From assembly GCF_947500835.1 (NCBI RefSeq), contig NZ_CANMTQ010000005.1:228572-292571 (forward strand): DNA of 64,000 nucleotides, given 5' to 3'. Within the stretch, counting starts at the first letter, position 1. Every line of letters starts with the position of its first letter. This document shows, one piece after another, positions 1 through 10,574 of this stretch. The translations under genes and the position numbers were made by a program. The notes beneath the pieces are model-generated. The model was not told the DNA's origin. It saw nothing but the letters and a program-made list of their open reading frames with translations, and did no database searches. Source of the stretch: an uncultured Halomonas sp. Lineage in GTDB: Bacteria > Pseudomonadota > Gammaproteobacteria > Pseudomonadales > Halomonadaceae.

Positions 1-1512
1 GCCGAGGACTACTATATAGGCAGAAAAACCATTCCTTGGTGGGCGATCGGCCTGTCGGTGCTGGCAACCTATGTCAGCGCGATGTCGTTTTTGGGCGGCC
101 CGGCCTGGTCCTATGGCAGCGGGCTTGGCGTCATGATGATTCAGATCAACTACCCGCTGGTGGTATTTCTGGTCATCACGTTCTTTTTGCCCTTCTTCTA
201 CAACAGCGGCGTGGCCTCGATCTATGAGTATCAGGAGCGTCGTTTCGGCAAGAAGGCCCGGGCCGTCATGTCGCTGATCTTCATGGCCACCCAGACCCTT
301 TCTTCCGCAGCGGTGCTTTATGCCACCGCCCTCGTGCTGAGCTTCATCACCGGCGTGGACGTGAACGTCGCCATTGTGGTCATCACGGTGATCGCCCTGG
401 TCTATACCCTGATGGGCGGGATCAGCGCGGTGATCTGGACCGATGTGGTGCAGGCGGTGATTTTGGTGATAGGCGCCGTCGTCATCTTCTATTTTCTGCT
501 GGATCGTCTGCCTCAGTCACTGGTCTCGACCCTCGAGGATCTCAAGGCCCAGGGCAAGCTGAACATCCTGGACTTCTCCTTCGACCCCACCGTCGAGGCA
601 ACGGTCTGGTCCGGGGTGATCGCCATGATGCTTTATCACACCACGGTTTACGGCGCCAATCAGATGGTGGTGCAGCGCGCCCTTGCCGCCAAGAATATCG
701 GCGACGCCAAGAAGTCCTTTCTGTTGATGGGTTTTGCCGCCTTTTTCATCTACTTCCTGTTCCTGCTGCTGGGGGTGCTGTTCTACAGCTACTACGATGG
801 GCGGGCGTTCGAAAACAGCAACACTATCGTGCTGCAGTTCGCCGCGGACTGCGCCCTGCCCGGTCTGGTGGGTGTCATAACCGCCGCCGTGATTGCCGCG
901 TCTCTTTCCAGCATGGACTCGGCGTTGAACTCCCTGGCGACAGTGACCAACCTGGATTTCTACGAGAAGTACTTCAAGAAAGGCGCGCCCACGACCCATT
1001 ATCTAAAGGCCTCGCGCTGGTTCACCCTGGGCTGGGCCATCCTGATCATTCTACCGGCGATGCTTTTCGCTCAGACCGAAGGATCGGTGCTGCAGCTTCT
1101 GACAAAAGTCGGCTCTTATTTTGTCGGCGCCAAGCTGAGCATGTACGCACTGGGCTTCTTCTCTCGGCACACCAGCGAGCGCGGGCTTTTGATCGGGGTC
1201 GTGGCGGGCTTTGTGGCGGTCTGGATCGCGGCCACGCAAACTGACATCGCCTGGCCCTGGTACTGCGCCATCGGCGCGATCGTCAACATACCGATCTCCA
1301 TTGGCGCCAGCCTGCTGCTGGACGGTCGTCAGAGCGAGCTTTCGCCCTATACCATCAAGGGCCAGAAGCAGATGTATCGGGATCATGGCCTGGCCGCCAA
1401 GGAAGATGGCTGGTACCGAATCCCCGGCAAGGTGGACCCTATCAGCTGGCTGCTGGTGGTGTTCTTTTTCGCCACCATGGTGTTCTTGTATTTGTTGACG
1501 GTCTTTATTTAA
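1..1512 (+). CDS. Sodium/solute symporter (SSS family), 5' end outside window
   Basis: The reading frame is open from base 1 and ends with TAA at 1510-1512, so about 503 residues are visible and the N-terminus is missing. The first visible residues (EDYYIGRKTIPWWAIGLS) match the end of the first loop and the second helix of SLC5/SSS transporters, which take up solutes using the sodium gradient across the inner membrane. Many hydrophobic helices follow, and the segment with SSMDSALNS carries the small polar residues that the family uses near its sodium site. The substrate cannot be read from the sequence. An internal GTG at 58 is in frame, but the homologous residues before it argue that it is not the start. 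Confidence 0.85.
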   Translation, partial: AEDYYIGRKTIPWWAIGLSVLATYVSAMSFLGGPAWSYGSGLGVMMIQINYPLVVFLVITFFLPFFYNSGVASIYEYQERRFGKKARAVMSLIFMATQTLSSAAVLYATALVLSFITGVDVNVAIVVITVIALVYTLMGGISAVIWTDVVQAVILVIGAVVIFYFLLDRLPQSLVSTLEDLKAQGKLNILDFSFDPTVEATVWSGVIAMMLYHTTVYGANQMVVQRALAAKNIGDAKKSFLLMGFAAFFIYFLFLLLGVLFYSYYDGRAFENSNTIVLQFAADCALPGLVGVITAAVIAASLSSMDSALNSLATVTNLDFYEKYFKKGAPTTHYLKASRWFTLGWAILIILPAMLFAQTEGSVLQLLTKVGSYFVGAKLSMYALGFFSRHTSERGLLIGVVAGFVAVWIAATQTDIAWPWYCAIGAIVNIPISIGASLLLDGRQSELSPYTIKGQKQMYRDHGLAAKEDGWYRIPGKVDPISWLLVVFFFATMVFLYLLTVFI

Positions 1513-1524
1513 CGCAAGACGCCG

Positions 1525-2565
<1,041 letters not shown>

Positions 2566-2663
2566 GTGGATTTCCTTATCACGTTAATAATTTTCTGCTG
2601 GCACCATTCTTGCAGCTATGGCCTGAGGTCGTCGAGCCGCAGCGAGGGCCACTGCCCGTCGAG

Positions 2664-3602
2664 TCAGGACGATATCGCCGCGATATGCTCCGGGCCCAGT
2701 CCGCAGCAGCCGCCGACGATCTGTGCTCCCGCGTCGTGCCATTGCCGGGCAAATTGCGCAAAGCGCTCAGGCGTGATGGTATCCACGAAACGCCAATGAG
2801 GCATTTCCAGATAGCCGGAGTCCGGATAGGCCATGAGCGGGCCCTGGTGCCTTTCACCCATGATGAAGAGCGCATCGCTGATCAGCTCGGCGCTCGTATG
2901 CATGATGCCCAGCACGTCGAAGTCTTGTTGAACCGCCAGATCGACGATGTCGCCGAAGGACGTGGTTCGTTCATGCCAGGAACATAGACCGTTCTGCTCA
3001 TCCCTGGCCGCGGACATGCCGCACCAGACCGGCAGCGGAGTATCGCTCAAGGCATCGAACATCGCCGCCATGCGCGCCGGGATCGACATCATCTCCAGCA
3101 GCAGCAGATCGGCGCCGGAGGCTTTATGAATGCCTGCCAGTTCGCGGAAGGCCGCGGTCATGACTTCAAAAGAGAGCGGCTCGGGAGCGGCGGCGCGATA
3201 ACTGCCCTTGGCGATAGGCACCATGTGGGACATGGCGCCGGCCACCAGTACCTGGGGCGTACCGGCCCGCTCCCGGGCTTCGAGCGCCGCCTCGACGCTG
3301 CGCCGGTTGATTTCCTCGACCCGATCCACCAGGCCCGCAGGCGTCAGCATCAATCGGGAGGAGGCATAGGTATTGGCGGTGATGACATCCGCCCCGGCGT
3401 CGATATAGGCCCGATGCATGTCGATGATCGCGTCTTCGTGATCGAGAATGGCCCGACCGGACCAGAGCTCATCGGACATCGAGATACCGCGTCGTTCCAG
3501 CTCCGTGGAGACGCCGCCATCGAGAGTCAGCGTCTGTCCGGTCTGCAGCCGCTTCCAGGCGTCGCTGTAACGAGTGCCGGCAGAAGGCGTTGAAGTTTCC
3601 AT
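2664..3602 (-). CDS. Homocysteine S-methyltransferase family protein
   Basis: From ATG at 3602 the protein is 312 residues. An 18-residue longer TTG start at 3656 exists but has no better ribosome site; AAGGA lies about 13 bases before the ATG. The fold is the zinc-dependent methyl-transfer barrel: LDGGVSTELERRG near the N-terminus and IVGGCCGLGPEHIAAI near the C-terminus, where the CC pair supplies zinc ligands together with an upstream cysteine. Such enzymes move a methyl group, for example from S-methylmethionine, to homocysteine or a related thiol. The physiological methyl donor is not clear from sequence, so no gene symbol is given. Confidence 0.82.
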   Translation of the reverse strand: METSTPSAGTRYSDAWKRLQTGQTLTLDGGVSTELERRGISMSDELWSGRAILDHEDAIIDMHRAYIDAGADVITANTYASSRLMLTPAGLVDRVEEINRRSVEAALEARERAGTPQVLVAGAMSHMVPIAKGSYRAAAPEPLSFEVMTAAFRELAGIHKASGADLLLLEMMSIPARMAAMFDALSDTPLPVWCGMSAARDEQNGLCSWHERTTSFGDIVDLAVQQDFDVLGIMHTSAELISDALFIMGERHQGPLMAYPDSGYLEMPHWRFVDTITPERFAQFARQWHDAGAQIVGGCCGLGPEHIAAISS

Positions 3603-3765
3603 GAGATAAAATAGATTCCTTATGCTCGACAAGGTGACAACAGTGAAACGCGACAAGTAAGCGAGCCGTTCGGCAGTCTCGACGCGCGGGCCTTGGCGCA
3701 GGTGGACAAGCGCCTCGGTGCCTTCTTGGGAATTACGGCGTGAACGAGCAGGCGATGATGACAGT

Positions 3766-3785
3766 AAAAGGCAGCCCAGGCTGCC
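3766..3785 (-). terminator. Rho-independent terminator after lldD
   Basis: On the minus strand a 7-bp stem (GGCAGCC/GGCTGCC, two-base loop) is followed by TTTTAC. It starts about 20 bases past the lldD stop codon. Confidence 0.7.
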
Positions 3786-3806
3786 CTTCTTGCTTATCGA
3801 CCTCGC

Positions 3807-4961
3807 TTACTGGGCAGCCTGTTTCAGTTCGCGTACCAGCAGGTCGGCATTGATATCGCCGATGGTCCTGGCGCCGGTCAGCACCATCGCCACCCGCATC
3901 TCCTGTTCGATAAGGTTCAGCAGATTGCGCACCCCCGCCTCGCCGTCCACCGCCAAGGCATAGATATAGGCGCGCCCCAGCATGACGCAGTCGGCGCCAA
4001 GGGCCAGCATGCGCACAACATCCAGCCCGGTGCGAACCCCGGAGTCCGCAATCACCTTGATCTCTCCTTGCACCGCATCCGCAATAGCCGGCAAGGCGCG
4101 AGCGGTGGAGGGCGTGCCGTCTAGCTGGCGTCCACCGTGGTTGGAGACCACCACCCCGTCCGCGCCGAAGGACACCGCGTCCCGGGCATCCTCCGGGTCG
4201 AGAATGCCCTTGATGATCATGGGGCCGTCCCAGAACTCGCGAATCCACTCAAGCTCCTTCCAGGAAATGGACGGATCGAAGTTCTCTCCCAGCCAGCCAA
4301 TGTAATCCGCAAGGCCTGTCGGGTTGCCGCGATAGGCAGAAATATTGCCCAGGTCATGGGGCTTGCCCCGTAGGCCCACGTTCCAGGCCCAGTGCGGGTG
4401 GGTCATGGCCTGCAACACCCGGCGCATCGGCGCATTCGGACCGCTCATGCCGGAGTGAGCATCCCGATAGCGAGAACCCGGCACCGGCATGTCCACGGTG
4501 AAGATCAGCGTGGTCACCCCGGCGGCCTTGGCTCGTTCCAGAGCGTTTTTCATGAAGCCCCGGTCCTTGAGAATATAGAGCTGAAACCACATGGGTCGCT
4601 TGATCGCCGGGGTGACCTCCTCGATCGGGCACACGGACACCGTGGACATGGTGAACGGGATACCCTTCGCCTCTGCCGCCTTGGCCGCCTGCACCTCGCC
4701 CCGGCGGGCATACATGCCGGTCAAGCCCACCGGCGACAGAGCCAGGGGCATTGATAAAGTCTCGTCGAAGAAGCGGGTCGTCAGGTCCAGCTCTGACATG
4801 TCGTTGAGCACCCGCTGACGCAGGGCGATATCCGCCAGGTCATCGACGTTGCGGCGCAGGGTGTGTTCGGCGTAGGAACCACCGTCGATGTAGTGAAACA
4901 GGAAGGGGGGCAGCCGGCGCTTGGCTGCCTCTCGGTAATCCGTGGAAGCAGAAATTATCAT
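3807..4961 (-). CDS. lldD: FMN-dependent L-lactate dehydrogenase
   Basis: The 384-residue product matches LldD, which oxidises L-lactate to pyruvate at the inner membrane and passes electrons to quinone. Visible family features are the start ([20 protein letters not shown]), the flavin region [18 protein letters not shown] near residue 75, and [13 protein letters not shown] near 275, which holds the active-site histidine and the arginine that binds the carboxylate. Length is normal for the family. No lldP or lldR lies next to it, so it appears to be a single-gene unit ended by the hairpin at 3766-3785. A glycolate or mandelate oxidase relative is possible, but the N-terminus favours lactate. 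Confidence 0.9.
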   Translation of the reverse strand: MIISASTDYREAAKRRLPPFLFHYIDGGSYAEHTLRRNVDDLADIALRQRVLNDMSELDLTTRFFDETLSMPLALSPVGLTGMYARRGEVQAAKAAEAKGIPFTMSTVSVCPIEEVTPAIKRPMWFQLYILKDRGFMKNALERAKAAGVTTLIFTVDMPVPGSRYRDAHSGMSGPNAPMRRVLQAMTHPHWAWNVGLRGKPHDLGNISAYRGNPTGLADYIGWLGENFDPSISWKELEWIREFWDGPMIIKGILDPEDARDAVSFGADGVVVSNHGGRQLDGTPSTARALPAIADAVQGEIKVIADSGVRTGLDVVRMLALGADCVMLGRAYIYALAVDGEAGVRNLLNLIEQEMRVAMVLTGARTIGDINADLLVRELKQAAQ

Positions 4962-5488
4962 TGGATGAGTCCCACTGTGGTTATAAAGCCGACGGTTGCA
5001 GGGTTAGCGTCTCGCTTCATGGTACATTTCCTTAACGCCTGCGCGCTATCTGAAGTCATCACCTCTGATAGCAATACTCCTCGATGGATAAAGTGGTACG
5101 TGCAGCGGCTACTATCACCACCAGATCCGATCGATTGTTTTTCGCCAGCAGTACAGCTCTGCGGATGGCGGCCTGCGTTTCCGAGATAGCTCCGAGAACA
5201 TAGAGGTCACTTTTGAGTTACTTCATGGGGTGTCTTGCGCAAGAGGCTTCTCAGTTCATGCATTTGCAAGAGTTACACGCGTATTCCGACAGATCATGGT
5301 GCGTAACTTGATCCAACTCATGAGTACCGCTGTCTCTGATTGACACCCCACTGAGACGGGAAGCATGATCGTTAGCAAAGTAGTTATAACTATATAACCC
5401 TCCCCCAGACGAAGTTCACGTTGTCCTCGGCAACGTAGTTTGCGTCATGCCGAGACAAAGCCCTCTTGAGCGGAGCTATTGGCCCGGC
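4962..5488. other. Intergenic region between divergent lldD and the V-ATPase operon
   Basis: No convincing gene is seen in this 527-base stretch. It must hold promoters for both flanking units. Visible items are a 12-bp palindrome TAGTTATAACTA at 5381-5392 beside TATATAA (5391-5397, possible -10 for the ATPase operon), the palindrome CTTGCGCAAG near 5233, and an 8-base inverted pair (GGGGTGTC/GACACCCC) about 110 bases apart. None could be tied to a known regulator. Confidence 0.4.
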
Positions 5489-6871
5489 ATGTCACAACCT
5501 CTAAGTCACTATCGCAACATTCTCAGCATCGTGGGCGGCATCGTGCGGGTGCGAGTGCCAACCGGCGATGGGAACCAGCCGACCCCGGCCCGCTTTCGCG
5601 ACATTGCCAGCCTGCGCAAGGCAAACGGCGAAACGGTACTCGCCCAGGTGATCCGTATCGATGACGACGTGGTCTCGCTGCAGGTCTTCGGCGGCACCGC
5701 CGGGCTGACCACGCAGGCATCCGTGCGCTTTCTCGGCCATCCGATGCAGGTCACCTGCTCCCAGAACGTGCTGGGACGGGCCTTCAATAGCCTCGGCGAA
5801 CCCATGGATCGTGGCCCGGCGCTGACCGAGGATCGCCGGGTGGATATCGGCGGACCTTCGGTCAACCCCATGCGCCGGGTGATGCCGAGTCGCATGATTC
5901 GCACCGACGTGCCGATGATCGACGTTTTCAACACCCTGGTGGAAAGCCAGAAGATTCCCATCTTTTCCGTGGCCGGCGAGCCCTACAATGCCCTGCTTGC
6001 ACGCATCGCCATTCACGCGGATGCGGACGTGGTGGTGTTCGGCGGCATGGGGCTGATTTTTGATGACTACCACTATTTTCGTCAGCGCTTCCTCGATGCA
6101 GGGGTATTCGCCCATACGGTGATGTTCACCAACCTGGCCTCGGACTCGGTGGTGGAGCGGCTGCTGATACCGGACATGGCCCTGGCGGTAGCGGAGCGTT
6201 TCGCCGTGGAAGAAGGCAAGCGCGTGCTGGTGCTGCTCACGGACATGACCGCCTTCGCCGATGCGCTGAAGGAAGTCGGTATCAGCATGGAACGGGTGCC
6301 GTCGAATCGCGGCCATATGGGGGACCTCTACTCCCAGCTGGCGCGGCGCTACGAAAAGGCCTGCGACTTTCACGGCGCCGGCTCGGTAACGGTACTGACC
6401 GTCACCACCATGCCCGGCGACGATGTCACCCACCCGGTCCCGGACAACACCGGCTATATCACCGAGGGTCAGTTCTATCTACGCAACGGCCAGATCGACC
6501 CCTTCGGCTCACTTTCCCGACTCAAGCAACGCGTGATCGGCAAGAGTACCCGGGAGGATCACGGCGCGCTGATGAACACCATGATTCGCCTCTACGCCGG
6601 CGCCCGGGACGCCCAGCAAAAGCGCGCCATGGCCTTCGAGCTCTCTAAATTTGACGAGAACCTGTTGCGTTTCGGTGATCTGTTCGAGAAACGCTTCATG
6701 GACGTATCCGTTTCCCTGCCCTTGGAGCGCGCCCTGGATCTGGCCTGGGAAACCCTGGCGGAATGCTTCGAGCCCAAGGAACTGGTCATGCGCCAGCAGC
6801 TCATCGACAAGTATTTTCCTGGCAAGAAACGCCAGAGCGCGAAAGAAATCCAAGCTGGTACTGCAAGCTGA
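5489..6871 (+). CDS. ntpB: V-type ATPase subunit B
   Basis: This is the regulatory, non-catalytic nucleotide-binding subunit of the V1 head. From ATG 5489 it is 460 residues; an in-frame ATG at 5447 adds 14 residues that do not resemble the family and has no ribosome site. The P-loop is absent, as expected for B: the equivalent stretch is FSVAGEPYNALLARIA. VLVLLTDMTAFADALKE and VPSNRGHMGDLYSQLARRYE are strong B-subunit signatures. It is the first gene of the set B-D-I-K-E-DUF2764-A, all on the plus strand. A 169-base gap with a palindromic repeat separates it from ntpD. Confidence 0.92.
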   Translation: MSQPLSHYRNILSIVGGIVRVRVPTGDGNQPTPARFRDIASLRKANGETVLAQVIRIDDDVVSLQVFGGTAGLTTQASVRFLGHPMQVTCSQNVLGRAFNSLGEPMDRGPALTEDRRVDIGGPSVNPMRRVMPSRMIRTDVPMIDVFNTLVESQKIPIFSVAGEPYNALLARIAIHADADVVVFGGMGLIFDDYHYFRQRFLDAGVFAHTVMFTNLASDSVVERLLIPDMALAVAERFAVEEGKRVLVLLTDMTAFADALKEVGISMERVPSNRGHMGDLYSQLARRYEKACDFHGAGSVTVLTVTTMPGDDVTHPVPDNTGYITEGQFYLRNGQIDPFGSLSRLKQRVIGKSTREDHGALMNTMIRLYAGARDAQQKRAMAFELSKFDENLLRFGDLFEKRFMDVSVSLPLERALDLAWETLAECFEPKELVMRQQLIDKYFPGKKRQSAKEIQAGTAS

Positions 6872-6937
6872 TAGTGCAAGACAGTCAGCGGAAAAGAGAA
6901 CGTGCCGACGATCTAGCGAGCTAGAGCCAGACAAGGC

Positions 6938-6995
6938 AAATCCGAGCGAAAACGCGCAGTTTACTGGGGTAAATGAGCATTTTTCGCTCGGATTT
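6938..6995. repeat. Palindromic intergenic repeat, GTTTAC-core type
   Basis: Perfect 15-bp arms (6938-6952 and 6981-6995, AAATCCGAGCGAAAA and its complement) enclose an inner GTTTAC...GTAAATGAG pair. The same core recurs at 46560-46639. It sits between ntpB and ntpD. Confidence 0.7.
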
Positions 6996-7040
6996 AACGA
7001 AGTATGGCCGACGCGTAGCAGATCGTTTTGAGGAAACGAC

Positions 7041-7646
7041 GTGGCAAGACTCTCGCTCAACAAGACCTCCCTGCACCGGGAGCAGTCTCGGCTCCAGCAG
7101 TTTCAACGACTGCTGCCGTCCCTGGATCTCAAGCGCCGCCAGCTGATCGCCGAGCGCTTGCATGCCCGGAAGACGCTGCAGGAGAGCGAAGCCGAGCTGG
7201 ACACCCTGATAGCCAAGGTGCGCGACCGGCTGCCCATGGCCGGTGACGACAGCCTGAAGCTCAAGAACCTGGCGCGGGTCACCCAGGTACATCTGCGCGA
7301 GCACAACCTGCTCGGTGTGCATCTGCCGACTCTCGAGGAGGTCGATATCGAACTCGCCGACTACCCGGCGTTGACCACGCCCCACTGGCTGGACCGCTAT
7401 CAGGAAGTGCTGCGGGAAGCCCTGGCGCTGACGGTACGCCTGCAGGTGGAGCGGGAGCGGCTGTGGCGCCTGGAGCGCGCGGTCAAACGGGTCACCCAGC
7501 GGGTCAATCTGTTCGACAAGGTGCTGATTCCCCGTACCCGGGAGAACATTCGCCGCATCCGTATCCATCTCGCCGACGGCGAGCGCTCCGCGGTGGTGCG
7601 GGCAAAACTCGCCAAACGCAAGCAGGCCCAGGGAGCGCGCCCATGA
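7041..7646 (+). CDS. ntpD: V-type ATPase subunit D (central stalk)
   Basis: This 201-residue, highly charged helical protein is the central rotor shaft linking V1 to the membrane ring. The N-terminal LSLNKTSLHREQSRLQQF and the C-terminal RRVNALE-like segment KRVTQRVNLFDKVLIPRT are diagnostic; long coiled-coil helices occupy both ends. The start is GTG at 7041, chosen because GAGGAAACGAC precedes it with good spacing. The stop codon overlaps the ATG of the next gene (ATGA), suggesting translational coupling with subunit I. Confidence 0.9.
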   Translation: MARLSLNKTSLHREQSRLQQFQRLLPSLDLKRRQLIAERLHARKTLQESEAELDTLIAKVRDRLPMAGDDSLKLKNLARVTQVHLREHNLLGVHLPTLEEVDIELADYPALTTPHWLDRYQEVLREALALTVRLQVERERLWRLERAVKRVTQRVNLFDKVLIPRTRENIRRIRIHLADGERSAVVRAKLAKRKQAQGARP

Positions 7647-9424
7647 GTATCGTGGCACTGAGTCGAATGACCCTGCTGGGCAGCCACGGCGGCAAGCAGG
7701 CCACGCTGCGCGACCTGCAGGGCCTTGGCGTCATGCATTTGATCGACCTGGGACCGGAAAAACAGGATACACCTGCTGGCGCGGCCTCCAGCGACACCCA
7801 CAAGGCGCTGGCCTACCTGATCGACTGCCCGGTCAAGCGTCATCAGGTGCCCAACGATCCAGACTTCGATCATCAGGCCATCGTCGAACGCGTCCTGGAC
7901 AATCAACGCCGAATGCGAGACCTGGAGGACAGTATCGATTTCACCCGTCGACGTCTGAAGGATCTCGAGCCCTGGGGGGATTTCGATTTTCCGCCCCTGG
8001 AAAGCCTCGCCGGATATCGCCTGTGGTTCTACGAAGTGCCCAACTACCGGGCGCGTCAGCTTGCCGACATGGAGCTTCCCTGGCAGGAGGTGCACCGCGA
8101 TAACCGTAATCGTTACATCGCGGTGATCAGCCAGGAAGAGCCCGCAGCGGACGCGCTGCCGGTGCCTCGCACCCATACCGGCAGTGTGCCGCGCCGGCAA
8201 CTGCGGGAGGACCTGCAGCGCCTGGTGGTGCGCCTCGATGAAGCCGTCGCCGAACGCGAGGCGCTGACCCGCTGGATCCATCTGCTGCATCGCCATCAAG
8301 CTCGGGCGGACGACGCCTCGAGTCTGAAGCAGGCGCAGCATCTTACTCGAGACGATGATGCGATCTTCGCCGTGCAGGGCTGGGTGCCGCAAGAAGCCCT
8401 CGAGGACGTTCAGCGTCTTGTCGAAAAGCAAGGGCTCGCCCTGCTCATTGAGCCGGTGGACCCAAAAGATCAGCCCCCCACCCTGCTCGACAACGACGAG
8501 CGTACCGCCGGCGGCGCGGAGATCGTGGGTTTCTATCAGATGCCCGGCTATCGCAACTGGGACCCGTCCCGGGTGATCTTCTTCTCCTTTGCGGTGTTCT
8601 TCGCCATGATTCTGGCCGATGCCGGCTACGCCCTGCTGCTGCTCGGCGCGATGCTGTTTTTTTCAAAGCGCCTCAAGCAGAGCCGTGCCGGAGCGCGAGT
8701 GCGCACCCTGGGGTTCGTTCTGGTGGGTTTCACCCTGATCTATGGCGTGCTGGCCGGCAGCTATTTCGGCTGGAGCCCGCCGCCGGAAAGCTGGCTTGCG
8801 CACTTGAGGCTCCTCAACATCAACGACTTCGGCCAGATGATGCAGCTGGCGATAGGTATCGGTCTGGCGCACCTGGTCATCGCCAACGCCACCGTGGCCT
8901 GGCACCACCGGGGCCATAGCGCCATGCTGGCGCCGCTGGGCTGGATCGTCGCCCTGGTGGCGGGGGTCATGCTGTATTACGCCATCCCTGGCGGTGGCCT
9001 CGCACTCGCCCTGGGGCTTGTCGCCGTCTTCGCTTTCACGGATACCCGTCCTATCCACGAGCCGCTGGATCTGCTCAAACGGGTCGGCGGCGGTCTCTAC
9101 GCCCTGACCGACGTAACCCGGGCCTTCGGCGACGTGCTGAGCTATCTGCGCCTGTTCGCCCTGGGGCTCGCCAGCGCGTCGCTTGCGGTCACCTTCAACC
9201 AGCTTGCCGCGGATGCGGCAGCAGCCTATCCCGGCCTCGGCATCTTGCTCTACGTACTGATTCTGATCATCGGCCACGCGCTGAACTTCGTGCTGGCGGT
9301 GGTCAGCGGCGTGGTGCACGGGCTGCGGCTCAACCTCATCGAGTTCTATCACTGGGGCATCTCGGACGAGGGATATCCCTTCAAGGCATTCACAAAAACG
9401 GAGACCACGCTATGGAGCAACTGA
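7643..9424 (+). CDS. ntpI: V-type ATPase subunit I (membrane stator, a-subunit)
   Basis: The 593-residue product has a charged N-terminal half with coiled-coil stretches (about residues 1-320) and a C-terminal half of seven or so membrane helices. This is the subunit that forms the ion channel against the K ring. VTRAFGDVLSYLRLFALGLASASLA near residue 500 contains the essential arginine region of the family, and the C-terminal HGLRLNLIEFYHWG is also typical. The start at 7643 overlaps ntpD by four bases; a longer frame open from 7463 is only read-through within ntpD. It is shorter than many I subunits, in line with the compact bacterial version. Confidence 0.9.
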   Translation: MSIVALSRMTLLGSHGGKQATLRDLQGLGVMHLIDLGPEKQDTPAGAASSDTHKALAYLIDCPVKRHQVPNDPDFDHQAIVERVLDNQRRMRDLEDSIDFTRRRLKDLEPWGDFDFPPLESLAGYRLWFYEVPNYRARQLADMELPWQEVHRDNRNRYIAVISQEEPAADALPVPRTHTGSVPRRQLREDLQRLVVRLDEAVAEREALTRWIHLLHRHQARADDASSLKQAQHLTRDDDAIFAVQGWVPQEALEDVQRLVEKQGLALLIEPVDPKDQPPTLLDNDERTAGGAEIVGFYQMPGYRNWDPSRVIFFSFAVFFAMILADAGYALLLLGAMLFFSKRLKQSRAGARVRTLGFVLVGFTLIYGVLAGSYFGWSPPPESWLAHLRLLNINDFGQMMQLAIGIGLAHLVIANATVAWHHRGHSAMLAPLGWIVALVAGVMLYYAIPGGGLALALGLVAVFAFTDTRPIHEPLDLLKRVGGGLYALTDVTRAFGDVLSYLRLFALGLASASLAVTFNQLAADAAAAYPGLGILLYVLILIIGHALNFVLAVVSGVVHGLRLNLIEFYHWGISDEGYPFKAFTKTETTLWSN

Positions 9425-9861
9425 TCATCGCAATGGGTTGGGCGGGCCTTTACGGGCCCATGGCCCTGGGGGCCATCGGCAGCATCATCGGCTGCGCCAT
9501 CGCCGGTCAGGCGGCCATCGGCGCCCTGCTCGAGACCGAGTCCGGTCATGGCCGTTTCATCGGGCTCTCGGCGATGCCCTCCTCCCAGAGTATCTACGGC
9601 ATCGTGGTGATGTTCACCCTGCAACGCCCGGTCACTGTCGAGACCTCCCCTGGCTTGTTCTCCGTGGGCATCCTTGCCGGAGTAGCGCTGCTGTTGAGCG
9701 CGGTTTATCAAGGTAGCTGCTGCGCCTCGGCGATCAACAGCTCAAAGAGCAAGCCGGAGATTTTCGGTCTGTCCATCGCGCCGGCGGCTATCGTCGAAGG
9801 CTTCGGGGTGTTCGCCTTCATCTTCGCTCTGGTGATCGGTGGCAGCATTCCGGCACAGTGA
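9412..9861 (+). CDS. ntpK: V-type ATPase subunit K (membrane rotor ring)
   Basis: This 149-residue proteolipid has four membrane helices, that is two fused hairpins. The ion-carrying glutamate is Glu129 (IAPAAIVEGFGVFAF) in the second hairpin, while the first hairpin lacks one. Residues matching the sodium ligands known from Enterococcus hirae NtpK are present: Ser58 and Gln59 (PSSQSIY), Tyr62, Gln100 (AVYQG) and Glu129. This points to sodium coupling, which would suit a halophile, but it is inference. The start overlaps the end of ntpI by 13 bases. Confidence 0.9.
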   Translation: MEQLIIAMGWAGLYGPMALGAIGSIIGCAIAGQAAIGALLETESGHGRFIGLSAMPSSQSIYGIVVMFTLQRPVTVETSPGLFSVGILAGVALLLSAVYQGSCCASAINSSKSKPEIFGLSIAPAAIVEGFGVFAFIFALVIGGSIPAQ

Positions 9862-9879
9862 GTCCGAGGAGATAAACCT

Positions 9880-10572
9880 ATGAGTCAATCGGAAACGGCT
9901 TCCCAAGGCGCCTCTTCCGGCGTCGAGACACTGATCGAACGGCTGCGTGGCGAAGGCGTCGAACAGGGCCGGGAAGAGGCCCGACGCATCGTGGACGATG
10001 CGGAAAAGCGCGCCACCTGGATGATCGAACAGGCGGAACGGGACGCCCAGGAGCTGCGCGAGCAGGCTCGAGAAGACGCCAGGCGCTTGGAGAATTCCGC
10101 CAGGGAAGCGCTGCGGGTGGCCGCCCGGGACAGCGTGCTGGAAATGCAGACCACCCTGACCCACCGCTTTCGCGATCACCTGCGCTGGCTGGTGGGCCAG
10201 ACCCTGTCCCAGGAAGATCTGTTGCAGCGGCTGATCCTCGAGCTTGCCGCCCGGACCCGCAGCGATACGCCCCTGGATGCGGAAAAGGACGTGGAAATAA
10301 TGCTGCCCCGGGACGTGCTGGGACTAGAGGAGTTGCGTCGTCGCCCGGAAGAGCTCAAGGAAGGCACCCTCTCCTACTTCGTGGTCGCCCAGGCCCGGGA
10401 GGTGCTGCGCGAGGGCGTGCGCTTCTCGATCGGCGAACAGACAAGCGGCCTGCGGGTGCGCCTGCACGAGCAGGAGATGGAGCTTGATATCAGCGACGAG
10501 GCGGTGGCGGAACTCTTGCTGGCGCACCTGCAACCGCGTTTTCGCGCCATGCTCGAGGGTATCGTCAAATAG
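9880..10572 (+). CDS. ntpE: V-type ATPase subunit E (peripheral stalk)
   Basis: The protein has 230 residues. Residues 20-90 form a charged helix rich in Glu, Arg and Ala (AEKRATWMIEQAERDAQELR), expected to make the peripheral-stalk coiled coil. The C-terminal half is globular and binds the top of the V1 head in known structures. Sequence similarity is weak in this family, so the call leans on helix character, length and position between ntpK and the DUF2764 gene. GAGGAGATAAACCT just before the ATG is a good ribosome site. Confidence 0.85.
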   Translation: MSQSETASQGASSGVETLIERLRGEGVEQGREEARRIVDDAEKRATWMIEQAERDAQELREQAREDARRLENSAREALRVAARDSVLEMQTTLTHRFRDHLRWLVGQTLSQEDLLQRLILELAARTRSDTPLDAEKDVEIMLPRDVLGLEELRRRPEELKEGTLSYFVVAQAREVLREGVRFSIGEQTSGLRVRLHEQEMELDISDEAVAELLLAHLQPRFRAMLEGIVK

Positions 10573-10574
10573 CT

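Noticed and set aside
5226..5349. Inverted pair GGGGTGTC/GACACCCC as a terminator or operator
   Set aside because: The arms are 8 bases and about 110 bases apart with no T tract; easily due to chance.
7463..7642. N-terminal extension of V-ATPase subunit I from 7463
   Set aside because: It lies within ntpD in another frame; the ATG at 7643 overlaps the ntpD stop and begins the conserved sequence.
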